From Methylotenera mobilis JLW8 (GTDB lineage: Bacteria > Pseudomonadota > Gammaproteobacteria > Burkholderiales > Methylophilaceae), in assembly GCF_000023705.1 (NCBI RefSeq), contig NC_012968.1, positions 2,418,001-2,482,000 of the forward strand: a DNA stretch of 64,000 nucleotides, read 5' to 3'. Both the position numbers and the translations under genes were made by a program. Below, one piece after another: positions 41,208 to 49,654 of the stretch (positions are counted from its first letter, which is position 1; each line of letters begins with the position of its first letter). The notes beneath the pieces are model-generated. The model was not told where the DNA came from, searched no databases, and saw only the letters and a program-made list of their open reading frames with translations.

Positions 41208-41742
41208 CTGAAGACTGAGCTACGGCGGGATCACACATTCTAATATTCCCTCCCACACCAACCGTAATACGTAATGCACGGCTGCCAGATATAGCCGTAG
41301 AATCAATGTCAACAGATGTAAATGAAGCTGGCGTTGTGGCGCCTAAATTACTAAAAACTACAGAAGTTTGCGCAGCAGGTGTCGTTAAAACAGTGATATT
41401 GGCAGTAGATCCTTCGTTTTGACTACGACTCTTTATCGTAGCAGGGCAATCATCAACACCATCACCGTCAGTATCTCCTATCGCAACAACACAGCCCACT
41501 GTCCAAGCAGAATTACCTGTAAATACAAACTGAACTTGTGCATTGCGCTTAACTGCCTCTGCACGTGCGACTTGCAAGCCATTTTGAATGGACTCTGCGG
41601 CACTACGAATACGAGTATTTTCTATCCAATCACGATAACTGGAAGCACCTAACCCTGCCAACACTGCGATTAAAGCAATCCCAACCATCAGCTCGACTAA
41701 ACTATAGCCCAGCATGTTGCGCTTGGGGGCTGAAACTAACAT
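41188..41742 (-). CDS. fimT: GspH/FimT family minor pilin
   Basis: Pseudopilin of 184 residues. The cleavage site reads MLG-YSLVELMVGIALIAVLA, so mature position 1 is tyrosine rather than phenylalanine. Glutamate 5 is kept. SAAESIQNGLQVARAEAVKRN after the helix is typical of FimT/FimU. FimT homologues bind DNA in natural transformation in some species, but I cannot verify DNA-binding residues here. The ATG overlaps the pilE end by seven bases. Confidence 0.88.
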   Translation of the reverse strand: MLVSAPKRNMLGYSLVELMVGIALIAVLAGLGASSYRDWIENTRIRSAAESIQNGLQVARAEAVKRNAQVQFVFTGNSAWTVGCVVAIGDTDGDGVDDCPATIKSRSQNEGSTANITVLTTPAAQTSVVFSNLGATTPASFTSVDIDSTAISGSRALRITVGVGGNIRMCDPAVAQSSDDSRKC

Positions 41743-42179
41743 GAGGCGCCTTTGCCTGTTAACCAGCAGTTGCCAGTAACGCCATCATATTTGGAAGATC
41801 TAACGTCACTTTGATCCACCGTATATTGAAAATTAGCCATCTCGCCCACACCATCTGCAACCAACTGAAACGTCGCGACTGTTGTGTTATTGCATGTATA
41901 AGCAAAATATTTTGCCCCACTAGCAGGTGCACAAGGGCCGCCAACATATGTGCGATTATCCTGATAATACTGCTCCATTCTTACTTTCAGGTTTGCCAGA
42001 ATAGAAGGAGCTTCAGCAGCCCTACCTTTTCTAACGTAATCGGTATAACTTGGCAATGCTATAGAGGTCACTATGCCGATAATTGCCACTACTACCATCA
42101 ACTCCACTAAAGAAAAGCCTCTCTGTAATCCATACGATTGGCGACAACGACGTGACTGTGTATTCAACAAAATATTCAT
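41736..42179 (-). CDS. pilE: PilE-like type IV pilin
   Basis: Pilin of 147 residues. The leader ends RG-FSLVELMVVVAIIGIV, with Phe1 and Glu5 present, followed by ALPSYTDYVRKGR as in PilE minor pilins. Four cysteines follow, including CWLTGKGASC at the C-terminus, which may form the D-region disulfide. It is the first gene of the minor-pilin operon. An AAGGA ribosome site lies upstream. A role as a minor rather than major pilin is inferred from operon context. Confidence 0.9.
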   Translation of the reverse strand: MNILLNTQSRRCRQSYGLQRGFSLVELMVVVAIIGIVTSIALPSYTDYVRKGRAAEAPSILANLKVRMEQYYQDNRTYVGGPCAPASGAKYFAYTCNNTTVATFQLVADGVGEMANFQYTVDQSDVRSSKYDGVTGNCWLTGKGASC

Positions 42180-42292
42180 AGCTATTTTCCTTTTTTCCTA
42201 GGTTGCATCCTCTGCTTAATTTTTTCGCATGTCTATTAGCATCCGACAAATGGTAAATTTAGCCTAATAAGCGGTTACTTAGATCTTTCTCC

Positions 42293-42312
42293 CAAATGAC
42301 AATGCTCATTTG
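42293..42312. promoter_or_regulatory. Inverted repeat CAAATGA-N6-TCATTTG between pilE and lptM
   Basis: Perfect seven-base arms around six bases lie in the 240-base divergent region 42180-42419. It is about 113 bases from the pilE start and 107 from the lptM start. A partial copy (ACAAATGG) occurs at 42246. It may be an operator; no regulator is identified. Confidence 0.35.
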
Positions 42313-42338
42313 TGCCGGGCTAACGCTTAGTAAAAAAA

Positions 42339-42347
42339 TGGTAGAAT
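42339..42347 (+). promoter_or_regulatory. Extended -10 candidate for lptM-lysA
   Basis: TG-G-TAGAAT matches an extended -10 element and lies 72 bases before lptM. No clear -35 is present, which is acceptable for extended -10 promoters. A small hairpin TGAGATG/CATCTCA lies downstream at 42366-42382 in the predicted leader. Confidence 0.35.
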
Positions 42348-42419
42348 AGCGTCTTAATTTTTTAATGAGATGCGTCATCTCACTACAAACACGTAGATAA
42401 CCAACAAAAGGCTATTTCA

Positions 42420-42542
42420 ATGCGCGAAAAACTGATTATATTTCTGCTCATTTCAAGCAGCGTATTAAGCGCATGCGGCACCAAAGGTCCGCTATACATC
42501 CCTGAGAAGGCATATCCGCAGCCAACCACGCCTAGCAAATAA
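42420..42542 (+). CDS. lptM: LPS translocon maturation lipoprotein LptM
   Basis: Tiny lipoprotein of 40 residues. The lipobox is LSAC with cysteine at residue 19, followed by GTKGPLYIPEK, the hallmark of LptM (formerly YifL). It associates with LptD/LptE and helps outer-membrane LPS translocon maturation in Escherichia coli. AAAGG lies nine bases before the ATG. lysA starts 38 bases downstream, a neighbour arrangement common for this lipoprotein in beta- and gammaproteobacteria. Confidence 0.9.
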   Translation: MREKLIIFLLISSSVLSACGTKGPLYIPEKAYPQPTTPSK

Positions 42543-42580
42543 ATCCGGCATTTTTACCCCTTAACTGTTAAGACATCACC

Positions 42581-43831
42581 GTGAATACTTTTACACTCAA
42601 AAACAACGTGTTACATGCTGAAAATGTAGCGCTGACACAAATTACAGAAAACTTTGGCTCACCTTGCTACGTATACTCGAAAGCTGCGCTTAGCCAGGCT
42701 TTTGAGCGTTTTAGTGCTGGCTTTAAAGATGCGAACCACTTAGTTTGCTTCGCAGTGAAATCCAACCCTAGTCTTGCAATCTTAAATTTGTTTGCTAAGC
42801 TGGGTGCTGGTTTTGACATCGTATCTGGTGGCGAGCTGGCGCGTGTGATTGCTGCTGGTGGCGACCCGAAAAAGGTAGTATTTTCTGGCGTAGGCAAAAC
42901 CGCAGAAGAAATGCGTGCCGCATTGGAAGCCGGTATTTTCTGCTTTAATGTAGAGTCTGCCAGTGAACTGATACGCCTAAACGACGTAGCGGCCTATATG
43001 GGCAAAATCGCGCCGGTTTCTCTGCGCGTCAACCCAAATGTAGATGCAAAAACCCACCCTTATATCTCCACCGGCTTAAAAAACAATAAATTCGGCGTTG
43101 CGTATGAAGACGCGCTGGATATTTATTTACAAGCAGCAGAAATGTCCAATATCGCCATTCATGGCGTGGATTGCCATATTGGTTCACAAATCACGGAGTT
43201 ATCACCATTCCTGGATGCGTTTGATCGTGTGCTGGCGCTGGTCGATGCATTGGCGGAAAACAACATACAGATTCAGCATATTGACCTAGGCGGCGGCATT
43301 GGCATTTGCTATAGCGATGAAACACCTCCTGAATTCACCGCTTACGCAAAAGCGATGCGTGAAAAGCTGGGCAATCGTGATGTGAAACTGGTATTTGAGC
43401 CGGGCCGCGCTTTAGTGGGCAACGCTGGGGTATTACTGACCAAGGTTGAGTATTTAAAACCGACCGAATCCAAGAACTTTGCAATCGTGGATGCGGCCAT
43501 GAACGACTTGATGCGCCCAGCACTCTACGATGCTTACCATGACATTCAAGCAGTTGCGCCACGTAATGAAGCGGCCGTAAACTATGAAATCGTAGGACCG
43601 GTGTGCGAGAGCGGAGACTTTTTAGGTCACGACAGGAATCTAGCTTTACAAGAAGGAGACTTGCTAGCCATTATGTCCGCAGGTGCATATGGCATGAGTA
43701 TGTCTAGCAATTACAACACCAGACCGCGTGCGGCTGAGGTGATGGTAGATGGCGACCAATGCCATTTAATCAAAAAACGTGAGCTAATTGCGGACTTGTT
43801 CGCAAATGAAAGCACTGTACCGAACAGCTAA
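42581..43831 (+). CDS. lysA: Diaminopimelate decarboxylase
   Basis: PLP-dependent enzyme converting meso-diaminopimelate to lysine. The PLP lysine lies in CFAVKSNP (~residue 60). HIGSQITELSPF, LGGGIGICY, EPGRALVGNAG and the catalytic CESGDFLG are present. The length is 416 residues. The start codon is GTG, matching the family N-terminus. It follows lptM in the usual order, but dapF, often next, is replaced by a terminator and the convergent purU. Confidence 0.97.
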   Translation: MNTFTLKNNVLHAENVALTQITENFGSPCYVYSKAALSQAFERFSAGFKDANHLVCFAVKSNPSLAILNLFAKLGAGFDIVSGGELARVIAAGGDPKKVVFSGVGKTAEEMRAALEAGIFCFNVESASELIRLNDVAAYMGKIAPVSLRVNPNVDAKTHPYISTGLKNNKFGVAYEDALDIYLQAAEMSNIAIHGVDCHIGSQITELSPFLDAFDRVLALVDALAENNIQIQHIDLGGGIGICYSDETPPEFTAYAKAMREKLGNRDVKLVFEPGRALVGNAGVLLTKVEYLKPTESKNFAIVDAAMNDLMRPALYDAYHDIQAVAPRNEAAVNYEIVGPVCESGDFLGHDRNLALQEGDLLAIMSAGAYGMSMSSNYNTRPRAAEVMVDGDQCHLIKKRELIADLFANESTVPNS

Positions 43832-43910
43832 ATACACTTGCGAATCGCTGTGGGTGACTCAGTTGCGTGAGTTATCAGTTGTTAGTTGAGTAACAATCAA
43901 TAGCAGTCAT

Positions 43911-43942
43911 AAAAAAAGCGAAGATTTATCTTCGCTTTTTTT
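43911..43942. terminator. Bidirectional intrinsic terminator between lysA and purU
   Basis: A perfect 14-base stem (AAAAAAAGCGAAGA and its complement) surrounds a four-base loop, with A/T runs on both sides. It separates convergent genes. Confidence 0.93.
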
Positions 43943-43950
43943 ATATCTTT

Positions 43951-44805
43951 CTAGTCAAAAATCACCGTCTTGTTTGCGTATAGCAGAATACGGTTTTCAA
44001 TATGCCAGCTCACCGCTTTAGATAGCACCACACGCTCCAAATCACGCCCTTTTTGAATCAAGTCTTCCACTTGATCACGATGTGAGATACGGTCTATGCC
44101 TTGCTCAATAATCGGGCCTTCGTCCAGCACCTCGGTCACGTAATGACTGGTGGCGCCAATCAATTTCACACCGCGCTCAAAGGCACGGTGATAAGGGCGT
44201 GCACCAATAAAGGCCGGCAGGAAAGAGTGGTGGATATTGATAATGCGCTGTGGATAACGTGCCACAAAATCCGGTGACAGAATCTGCATGTAGCGCGCAA
44301 GCACGATTAAATCAATATCGTAATCGGCAAATAGTTTAAATTGTGCAGCCTCAGCTTGCGCTTTATTGTCTTTGGTGACTTGGATATGGTGAAAATCTAT
44401 GCCGTAGAATTTAACTAGACTTTCGGTATCACGGTGATTACTAATCACCAATGGAATTTCACAGGCCAGCTCACCGCTTTTGTGTCTATGCAACAAATCA
44501 GCCAAGCAATGGTCATACTGCGATACCATGATAGCAACACGCGTTTTATGCTGGGATAGCTTAAGCTGCCACTGCATACTGAATTTGTTGGCAACTACAG
44601 AGAATGCCTGATCAAAGCTAGCTTCATCTAAATTAAAGCCGTTGAAATCCCATTCCACGCGCATTAAAAATAGATTATTTTCCGCATCTTGATGCTGGTC
44701 TGCGTGTAAAATATTGGCATTGTGCTGAAGTAAGAAATCAGCGATGGCTGCGACGATGCCTTTAGTGTCTGGGCAAGTAATCAGTAGGGTTGCAGTATTT
44801 TTCAT
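43951..44805 (-). CDS. purU: Formyltetrahydrofolate deformylase
   Basis: Hydrolyses 10-formyl-tetrahydrofolate to formate and tetrahydrofolate, balancing the one-carbon pool. An N-terminal ACT domain (TLLITCPDTKGIVAAIADFL, ~5-80) precedes the formyltransferase-fold catalytic domain. NIHHSFLPAFIGARPYHRA and DEGPIIEQ carry the catalytic Asn, His and Asp. The length is 284 residues. In a methylotroph it could add to formate production from C1 units, but that role is inferred. It is monocistronic and convergent with lysA. Confidence 0.95.
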   Translation of the reverse strand: MKNTATLLITCPDTKGIVAAIADFLLQHNANILHADQHQDAENNLFLMRVEWDFNGFNLDEASFDQAFSVVANKFSMQWQLKLSQHKTRVAIMVSQYDHCLADLLHRHKSGELACEIPLVISNHRDTESLVKFYGIDFHHIQVTKDNKAQAEAAQFKLFADYDIDLIVLARYMQILSPDFVARYPQRIINIHHSFLPAFIGARPYHRAFERGVKLIGATSHYVTEVLDEGPIIEQGIDRISHRDQVEDLIQKGRDLERVVLSKAVSWHIENRILLYANKTVIFD

Positions 44806-44961
44806 AGTAAAAATTTATAATCTAGCTAATTTCGGCACTATCAGCACTCAAAGACGATAAGACGACCATTAACCGATAATATTTTTAAAGTTAATTATTT
44901 TAAAAGAAGCAATTATACCTGATGCGCTTAGCGCCTGATGTAATTTGAATGTGGATGACAT

Positions 44962-45975
44962 ATGAACAGCGAACAATCTACGCTTAACCCTCTGAGCAGT
45001 ATCACGCCGAACGATGCAGCCATCGTGCTCGCCAACCCGCGTGGCTTCTGTGCAGGCGTCGATCGTGCAATTATTATTGTAGAACAGGCGTTAGAGAAAT
45101 TTGGCGCACCGATTTATGTGCGTCACGAAGTGGTGCATAACAAGTTTGTCGTAGACGAGCTACGTGCCAAAGGTGCCGTGTTTGTTGAAGAGCTGGATGA
45201 AATCCCTACCGGCAGTATTGTGATTTTTAGCGCACACGGTGTATCTAAAGCGGTAAGAGCAGAAGCAGAGTCACGCGGGCTCACTGCCTACGATGCCACT
45301 TGCCCGCTAGTGACCAAAGTACATATTGAAGTAGAGAAAATGCGTAAAGCCGGCATGGAAATCGTCATGATAGGGCACAAAGGCCACCCTGAAGTTGAGG
45401 GCACCATGGGGCAGGTTGAGCAGGCAGGCAACAGCAATACTGGCATGTACTTAGTGGAAACGCCGGAAGACGTTACCGCACTCACTGTGAAGGACCCGAG
45501 CAAGCTGGCTTACGTTACACAAACCACGCTTTCTATGGATGATGCAGCGCTGGTGATTAATGCGCTTAAGGAAAAATTCCCGCAAGTTAATGCGCCTAAG
45601 AGCGATGATATTTGCTACGCCACACAGAACCGCCAAGACGCGGTAAAAATCATGGCGCAAGATTGCGACTTGGTCATTATCGTAGGCTCACCCAATAGCT
45701 CAAACTCCAATCGCTTGCGTGAAGTAGCAAAGAATCAGGGCATAGAAGCGTACATGGTGGATAACGCCAGCTATTTAAAACCAGAATGGTTAGTGAACAA
45801 GAAAAAAGTAGGCGTGTCCGCCGGCGCATCTGCGCCTGAAGTGTTGGTGCAAGAAGTGATTGCACAATTACAGCGCTTTGGTGCAGGTAACGTACAGGAA
45901 TTACAGGGCGTAGTAGAAAGCGTAGTGTTTCAGCTGCCTAAAAACCTGACCAGTGCAGCCAAGACCGCCCGATAA
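44962..45975 (+). CDS. ispH: 4-hydroxy-3-methylbut-2-enyl diphosphate reductase
   Basis: Last enzyme of the MEP isoprenoid pathway, making IPP and DMAPP with an iron-sulfur cluster. The three cluster cysteines are in [23 protein letters not shown] and [11 protein letters not shown]. The length is 337 residues, including a ~20-residue N-terminal lead that is longer than in Escherichia coli. GGATGA before the ATG is a fair ribosome site. The next gene begins within or just after its end. Confidence 0.97.
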   Translation: MNSEQSTLNPLSSITPNDAAIVLANPRGFCAGVDRAIIIVEQALEKFGAPIYVRHEVVHNKFVVDELRAKGAVFVEELDEIPTGSIVIFSAHGVSKAVRAEAESRGLTAYDATCPLVTKVHIEVEKMRKAGMEIVMIGHKGHPEVEGTMGQVEQAGNSNTGMYLVETPEDVTALTVKDPSKLAYVTQTTLSMDDAALVINALKEKFPQVNAPKSDDICYATQNRQDAVKIMAQDCDLVIIVGSPNSSNSNRLREVAKNQGIEAYMVDNASYLKPEWLVNKKKVGVSAGASAPEVLVQEVIAQLQRFGAGNVQELQGVVESVVFQLPKNLTSAAKTAR

Positions 45976-45997
45976 CACAACAACAACTCGCGCCAAA

Positions 45998-46477
45998 TTG
46001 AAAACTTATAAAACCCCAGTCTCTGCACTTGTGCTGATCTACACGCCGGATTTACAAGTATTGATTATGGAACGTGCAGATAAAGCTGGGTACTGGCAAT
46101 CGGTCACCGGTAGCGTAGAAGGTGACGAAACCCCGCAACAGGCTGCGGCCCGTGAGTTGGCTGAAGAAACTGGCTTAGATGCAACACAATATACGCTGGA
46201 AAACTGGAAGGTATCTAATGTATATGAAATTTACCCTCACTGGCGCCATCGCTATGCCCCTGGTGTCACTGAAAATCGCGAGCACTTATTTGGCTTGATG
46301 CTACCCAGTGCCTTGCCTGTTAAGCTAGCACCTAACGAACATTTGCAATATCAATGGGTCGATTGGCGTGAAGCTGCAAAACGGGTGTTTTCCTGGACCA
46401 ACGTAGATGCATTAAGACGATTAGGTGAACGACATCAATTAACTTTAGAAGACTTAACCTTAGAAAACAAGGAATAA
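45998..46477 (+). CDS. nudB: Dihydroneopterin triphosphate diphosphatase (Nudix)
   Basis: Nudix hydrolase that removes pyrophosphate from dihydroneopterin triphosphate in folate synthesis. The Nudix box runs from GSVEGDETPQQAAARELAEE through TGL. YKTPVSALVLIY, WQSVTGS and HWRHRYAPGVTENREH match NudB. Starts are a TTG at 45998, which matches the N-terminus of known NudB, or a GTG at 45953, which would overlap ispH by 23 bases. Neither has a strong ribosome site. Other Nudix activities are possible, but the RHRYAPGVT motif favours NudB. Confidence 0.87.
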   Translation: MKTYKTPVSALVLIYTPDLQVLIMERADKAGYWQSVTGSVEGDETPQQAAARELAEETGLDATQYTLENWKVSNVYEIYPHWRHRYAPGVTENREHLFGLMLPSALPVKLAPNEHLQYQWVDWREAAKRVFSWTNVDALRRLGERHQLTLEDLTLENKE

Positions 46478-46541
46478 GCACTCTGCGGGAATACCCCGCA
46501 CGTCGACTTACTCCATGTTTCCATTATAAAATATGCACTTT

Positions 46542-46553
46542 AGTGTGCACACT
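46542..46553. promoter_or_regulatory. Perfect palindrome AGTGTGCACACT upstream of nadA
   Basis: A 12-base perfect palindrome lies 13 bases before the nadA ATG. It is about 11 bases downstream of a TATAAA hexamer (46525-46530) that could be a -10 element. That position near a likely transcription start is typical of a repressor operator. The T run that follows also allows a terminator-like reading, but the palindrome lacks an adequate loop. A weak hairpin TGCGGG/CCCGCA lies at 46484-46500. Confidence 0.45.
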
Positions 46554-46566
46554 TTTTTAAAATACT

Positions 46567-47679
46567 ATGTCTATTGCAACCATACCAGCAGCACCAATTA
46601 AATTCGATAAATTTCAAGCAGCAGATGACGCTGATTGCCAGCGCCGCATCATTGCCGCCAAAGAGAAATTAGGTAAGCGCCTTGTTATTTTAGGCCACCA
46701 TTACCAACATGAGAGCGTGTACCGTCATGCGGACTACACCGGCGACTCGCTCAAGCTCTCACGCTATACCGAGAATCTGGACGCTGAATACATCGTGTTT
46801 TTAGGCGTGCATTTCATGGCTGAAGTCGCGGATATTTTAAGCCGCCCAGAGCAAATTGCGATTCTGCCCGACCTTGCCGCGGGCTGCTCTATGGCCGATA
46901 TGGCTAACCTTGCCAAAGTGGAGCGCAGCTACCGTGAGCTGAACAAAGTACTTAACTTTGATGAGCAAATCACTCCAATTACCTACATTAACTCTGCCGC
47001 AGACCTTAAGGCGTTTTGCGGCGAGCATGGCGGCATCGTCTGCACCAGCACCAACGCAACAAAAATATTGGAATGGGGTTTTGCACAACGCGAAAAAGTG
47101 CTGTTCTTCCCAGACCAAAACCTAGGCCGCTGGAGTGGCTATAAAATGGGCATCCCACTAGAGCAGATGCCGGTATGGGATCCAGACCAACCGCTAGGCG
47201 GCCTAACTGTAGAGCAAATCAAGAACGCGAAGATTCTTCTATGGAAAGGGCACTGTGCTGTGCACCAGATGTTCCGCCTGCAAAATATAGAGAGATTCCG
47301 TGCCGAACACCCGGATGGCTTTGTGATTTCGCACCCAGAAGCGCCGTTTGAAGTTTGTCAGCACTCTGACTACGTGGGCTCTACCGAGTATATTTTGAAA
47401 ACCATCAGCGATGCCCCCGCCAACACTAAATGGCTAGTAGGCACAGAATTAAACCTAGTGAACCGTCTTGCTGAACAAATGAAGCCTGAAGGTAAACTGG
47501 TGCAGTTTATGAGCCACGTAGTGTGCGAATGCTCAACCATGGCACGTATAGACCCGCAACACTTGGCTTGGGTGCTGGAGAATTTGGTAGAAGGCAAAGT
47601 GGTCAACCAAATTAAAGTACCTGCGCACGAGGCTAAATTGGCTAAATTGACCTTAGACCGCATGTTGGCTGCATCTTAG
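46567..47679 (+). CDS. nadA: Quinolinate synthase
   Basis: Iron-sulfur enzyme condensing iminoaspartate and dihydroxyacetone phosphate to quinolinate in de novo NAD synthesis. Motifs are LGHHYQHESVYRHADYTGDS, GIVCTSTNATKILEW, LWKGHCAVHQMF, HPEAPFEVC, GTELNLVNRL and VVCECSTMARI, containing the cluster cysteines. The length is 370 residues, the longer NadA type. nadB and nadC are not adjacent. A palindrome just upstream may serve control. Confidence 0.97.
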   Translation: MSIATIPAAPIKFDKFQAADDADCQRRIIAAKEKLGKRLVILGHHYQHESVYRHADYTGDSLKLSRYTENLDAEYIVFLGVHFMAEVADILSRPEQIAILPDLAAGCSMADMANLAKVERSYRELNKVLNFDEQITPITYINSAADLKAFCGEHGGIVCTSTNATKILEWGFAQREKVLFFPDQNLGRWSGYKMGIPLEQMPVWDPDQPLGGLTVEQIKNAKILLWKGHCAVHQMFRLQNIERFRAEHPDGFVISHPEAPFEVCQHSDYVGSTEYILKTISDAPANTKWLVGTELNLVNRLAEQMKPEGKLVQFMSHVVCECSTMARIDPQHLAWVLENLVEGKVVNQIKVPAHEAKLAKLTLDRMLAAS

Positions 47680-47701
47680 CCAGCCAGCGTAATCATTTAC
47701 G

Positions 47702-48145
47702 TTGAAAGAGACTGAATTGACTTGTCCATTATGCGGGCCTACACCCCATGAAATCTTATGGTTAGATGATTTCTGCCGAGTGGTATTGCTTAACGATGCA
47801 GACTACCCAGCCTATTGCCGTGTAGAGTTGCTAGAACACGTTAAAGAAATGTCCGACTTACCACCGCAAGACCGGGCACGCATGATGAAAGTGGTATTTG
47901 CGGTGGAAACCGCGCTAAGAATGGTGTTCAATCCGGACAAAATCAACTTAGCTAGCCTAGGCAATAAAACCCCGCATATTCACTGGCATGTGATTCCGCG
48001 CTATGAACATGACAAACACTTCCCGAACTCACACTGGGGGCAAGCAGTGCGCGAACACAATGCCTCACTACTTAATGCAACAACTAAGCAAACGCTAGCT
48101 GACACTATAAACACATTGATTAAATGTGCGCTTAAAGCAAGTTAA
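47702..48145 (+). CDS. HIT-family hydrolase
   Basis: Histidine-triad nucleotide hydrolase or transferase of about 147 residues. The triad appears as HIHWHVIPR. A CPLC pair near the N-terminus could bind zinc. The only usable starts are TTG codons (47702 or 47717), since an in-frame stop lies at 47690. It lies 22 bases after nadA on the same strand and is probably co-transcribed. Substrate is unknown; family members act on nucleoside phosphoramidates or dinucleotides. Confidence 0.87.
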   Translation: MKETELTCPLCGPTPHEILWLDDFCRVVLLNDADYPAYCRVELLEHVKEMSDLPPQDRARMMKVVFAVETALRMVFNPDKINLASLGNKTPHIHWHVIPRYEHDKHFPNSHWGQAVREHNASLLNATTKQTLADTINTLIKCALKAS

Positions 48146-48212
48146 CTTGGCGAGCTAAGCTAAAGTGGATTAACTCAAATAAGTTAAATTAGTGCCTGCC
48201 AACTGCAGTAGC

Positions 48213-48521
48213 TTAAACCAATAGACGCTCAACAACTTTGCCATTGACTAAATGGCTATCGACAATTTCATCTATATCGTCGTTATCCACAAAGGTGTAC
48301 CACACTGCCTGCGGATATACCACCATCACCGGCCCATCATTACAGCGATCCAAACAGCCTGCACGGTTAATGCGCACTTTACCTGCACCGTTTAGATTGA
48401 GCTTTTTCACCCGTGACTTCATGTGATCAAAAGCCTGCTCCGCGCCATGATCCATACAGCAGGCGGCACCGCCTTCGCGCTGGTTCAGGCAGAAAAATAC
48501 GTGGTATTGAAAGTGGCTCAT
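48213..48521 (-). CDS. Thioredoxin-like 2Fe-2S ferredoxin
   Basis: Small protein of 102 residues with the thioredoxin-like 2Fe-2S ferredoxin fold. Cysteines at ~11 (VFFCLNQR), ~21-22 (AACC) and in GCLDRCN (~56 and 60) can ligate the cluster. It resembles cyanobacterial and azotobacterial Shethna-type and NuoE-like ferredoxins. Its electron partner is unknown. It lies downstream of the TonB-family gene after 145 bases in which I see no convincing gene. It is convergent with the HIT gene. Confidence 0.88.
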   Translation of the reverse strand: MSHFQYHVFFCLNQREGGAACCMDHGAEQAFDHMKSRVKKLNLNGAGKVRINRAGCLDRCNDGPVMVVYPQAVWYTFVDNDDIDEIVDSHLVNGKVVERLLV

Positions 48522-48666
48522 AATGTTCTCATATCAATGCTTAAGACAATTGCAGGGGGTATTTTCAGCAGCAGCCAGGCCAATCCAGATTTTAACGCTA
48601 CAAACGGTGCATGCTACATGCCTGACGCACGCTATACACCTCAAGCGACACCTAAAACTGATGGCG

Positions 48667-49650
48667 CTACTCAGTAGCTAGGCTTTCTTCCTTGGTAAAT
48701 GTCCAAGTTCTGGTAATGCTGAGCACGTCGATCTCTTTGCGTACATCATCTGGAAACTTGGCATAAGGTGCTGCCAATTCCACAATATGCCTTGCCGCGG
48801 CATCCAGCACTTTATGCCCAGAACTACGGTTAATTTCTATCGACTCAATACTGCCATCGGCCTTAATCGAAACCGTCATTTGCAGCTGACCATAAAGCTT
48901 TAGGTTTTTTGCAGCTTCAGGGTAATTCAGATTACCAATTTTCTCTACTTTTTGCCGCCATGCCTCTACATATAACGCATAACGATACTCCTGTGCCCGG
49001 CCTCCGACAAACTTACGCTTGGGTCGCTTTTGGTATTCATCCTGCTGCTTGGAAATCAAAGCCTCCAGACGATCCATTTCCAGCGCTGCTGCAGTCACAT
49101 CCTGCAGATTAATTTTCTTACTCAAATTCTCCTGCGGTGCAGTATCAACCTCTGTGGCGCTCACCTTTTGCACCGGCTGCGATTCCACCCGATGCGTAGC
49201 CTCCAGCTGGGTCATCAATGCTTGCGCTTGCTTTTCTAGCACCGCAACGTTTTTCTTCGACTGTTTTTCTTCCGTTGGTTGCTCTGCCGCCTTGGCCGCT
49301 TGCTTAGCGTTCACCACAGGTTTAAGTGTCACGTCAGCTTGCTGCTGTTTGAGTGCAGGCAATGCTGTCTTCATCTGACGGTCCAAATCTGTATTGCCGC
49401 CGCGGTCCAGATTGGCTTGCGCATAAACCTCTGTGTTTTGTGGCTTGGACTTGGTTTTGGTATTGACCAGCATCACTTCCAGCACCGGCAATTGATCACG
49501 AAACTTTTTAAGCTCAGGCTCAAAATGAATGCTCAAAACGACCAAATGTATAAGCAAAGAGATACTCAATGCAATGGACATAACACTCATTGTTTTAATT
49601 TTCACAATGAGTGCAGCCAATGGATTTAACGCTGCGGATGCTTTGGCCAA
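48667..49650 (-). CDS. TonB-family energy-transducer protein
   Basis: Protein of 327 residues with one N-terminal transmembrane helix containing ISLLIHLVVLSIHF (~25-42). A long Lys/Gln/Ala-rich, coiled-coil-prone middle follows (~65-220). The C-terminal TonB domain (~235-320) includes WRQKVEKIGNLNYPE, YGQLQMTVSIKADGSIESI, SGHKVLDAAARHIV and TRTWTF. Its TTG start is four bases after the mpl stop; an ATG at 49590 is an alternative. No exbB or exbD lies nearby, so its role in driving outer-membrane receptors is uncertain. Confidence 0.87.
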   Translation of the reverse strand: MAKASAALNPLAALIVKIKTMSVMSIALSISLLIHLVVLSIHFEPELKKFRDQLPVLEVMLVNTKTKSKPQNTEVYAQANLDRGGNTDLDRQMKTALPALKQQQADVTLKPVVNAKQAAKAAEQPTEEKQSKKNVAVLEKQAQALMTQLEATHRVESQPVQKVSATEVDTAPQENLSKKINLQDVTAAALEMDRLEALISKQQDEYQKRPKRKFVGGRAQEYRYALYVEAWRQKVEKIGNLNYPEAAKNLKLYGQLQMTVSIKADGSIESIEINRSSGHKVLDAAARHIVELAAPYAKFPDDVRKEIDVLSITRTWTFTKEESLATE

Positions 49651-49654
49651 GTAT

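Noticed and set aside
46484-46500. Terminator after nudB
   Set aside because: The TGCGGG/CCCGCA hairpin has only six pairs and no T tract.
46542-46559. Intrinsic terminator upstream of nadA
   Set aside because: The palindrome AGTGTGCACACT is followed by six Ts, but a perfect palindrome leaves a loop too small unless the stem shortens to four pairs. Its position 13 bases before nadA would block the gene, so an operator is favoured.
48522-48677. Plus-strand reading frame between the ferredoxin and TonB-family genes (46-84 residues)
   Set aside because: It has no ribosome site, no recognisable domain, overlaps two minus-strand genes and has low-complexity wording; most likely a chance frame.
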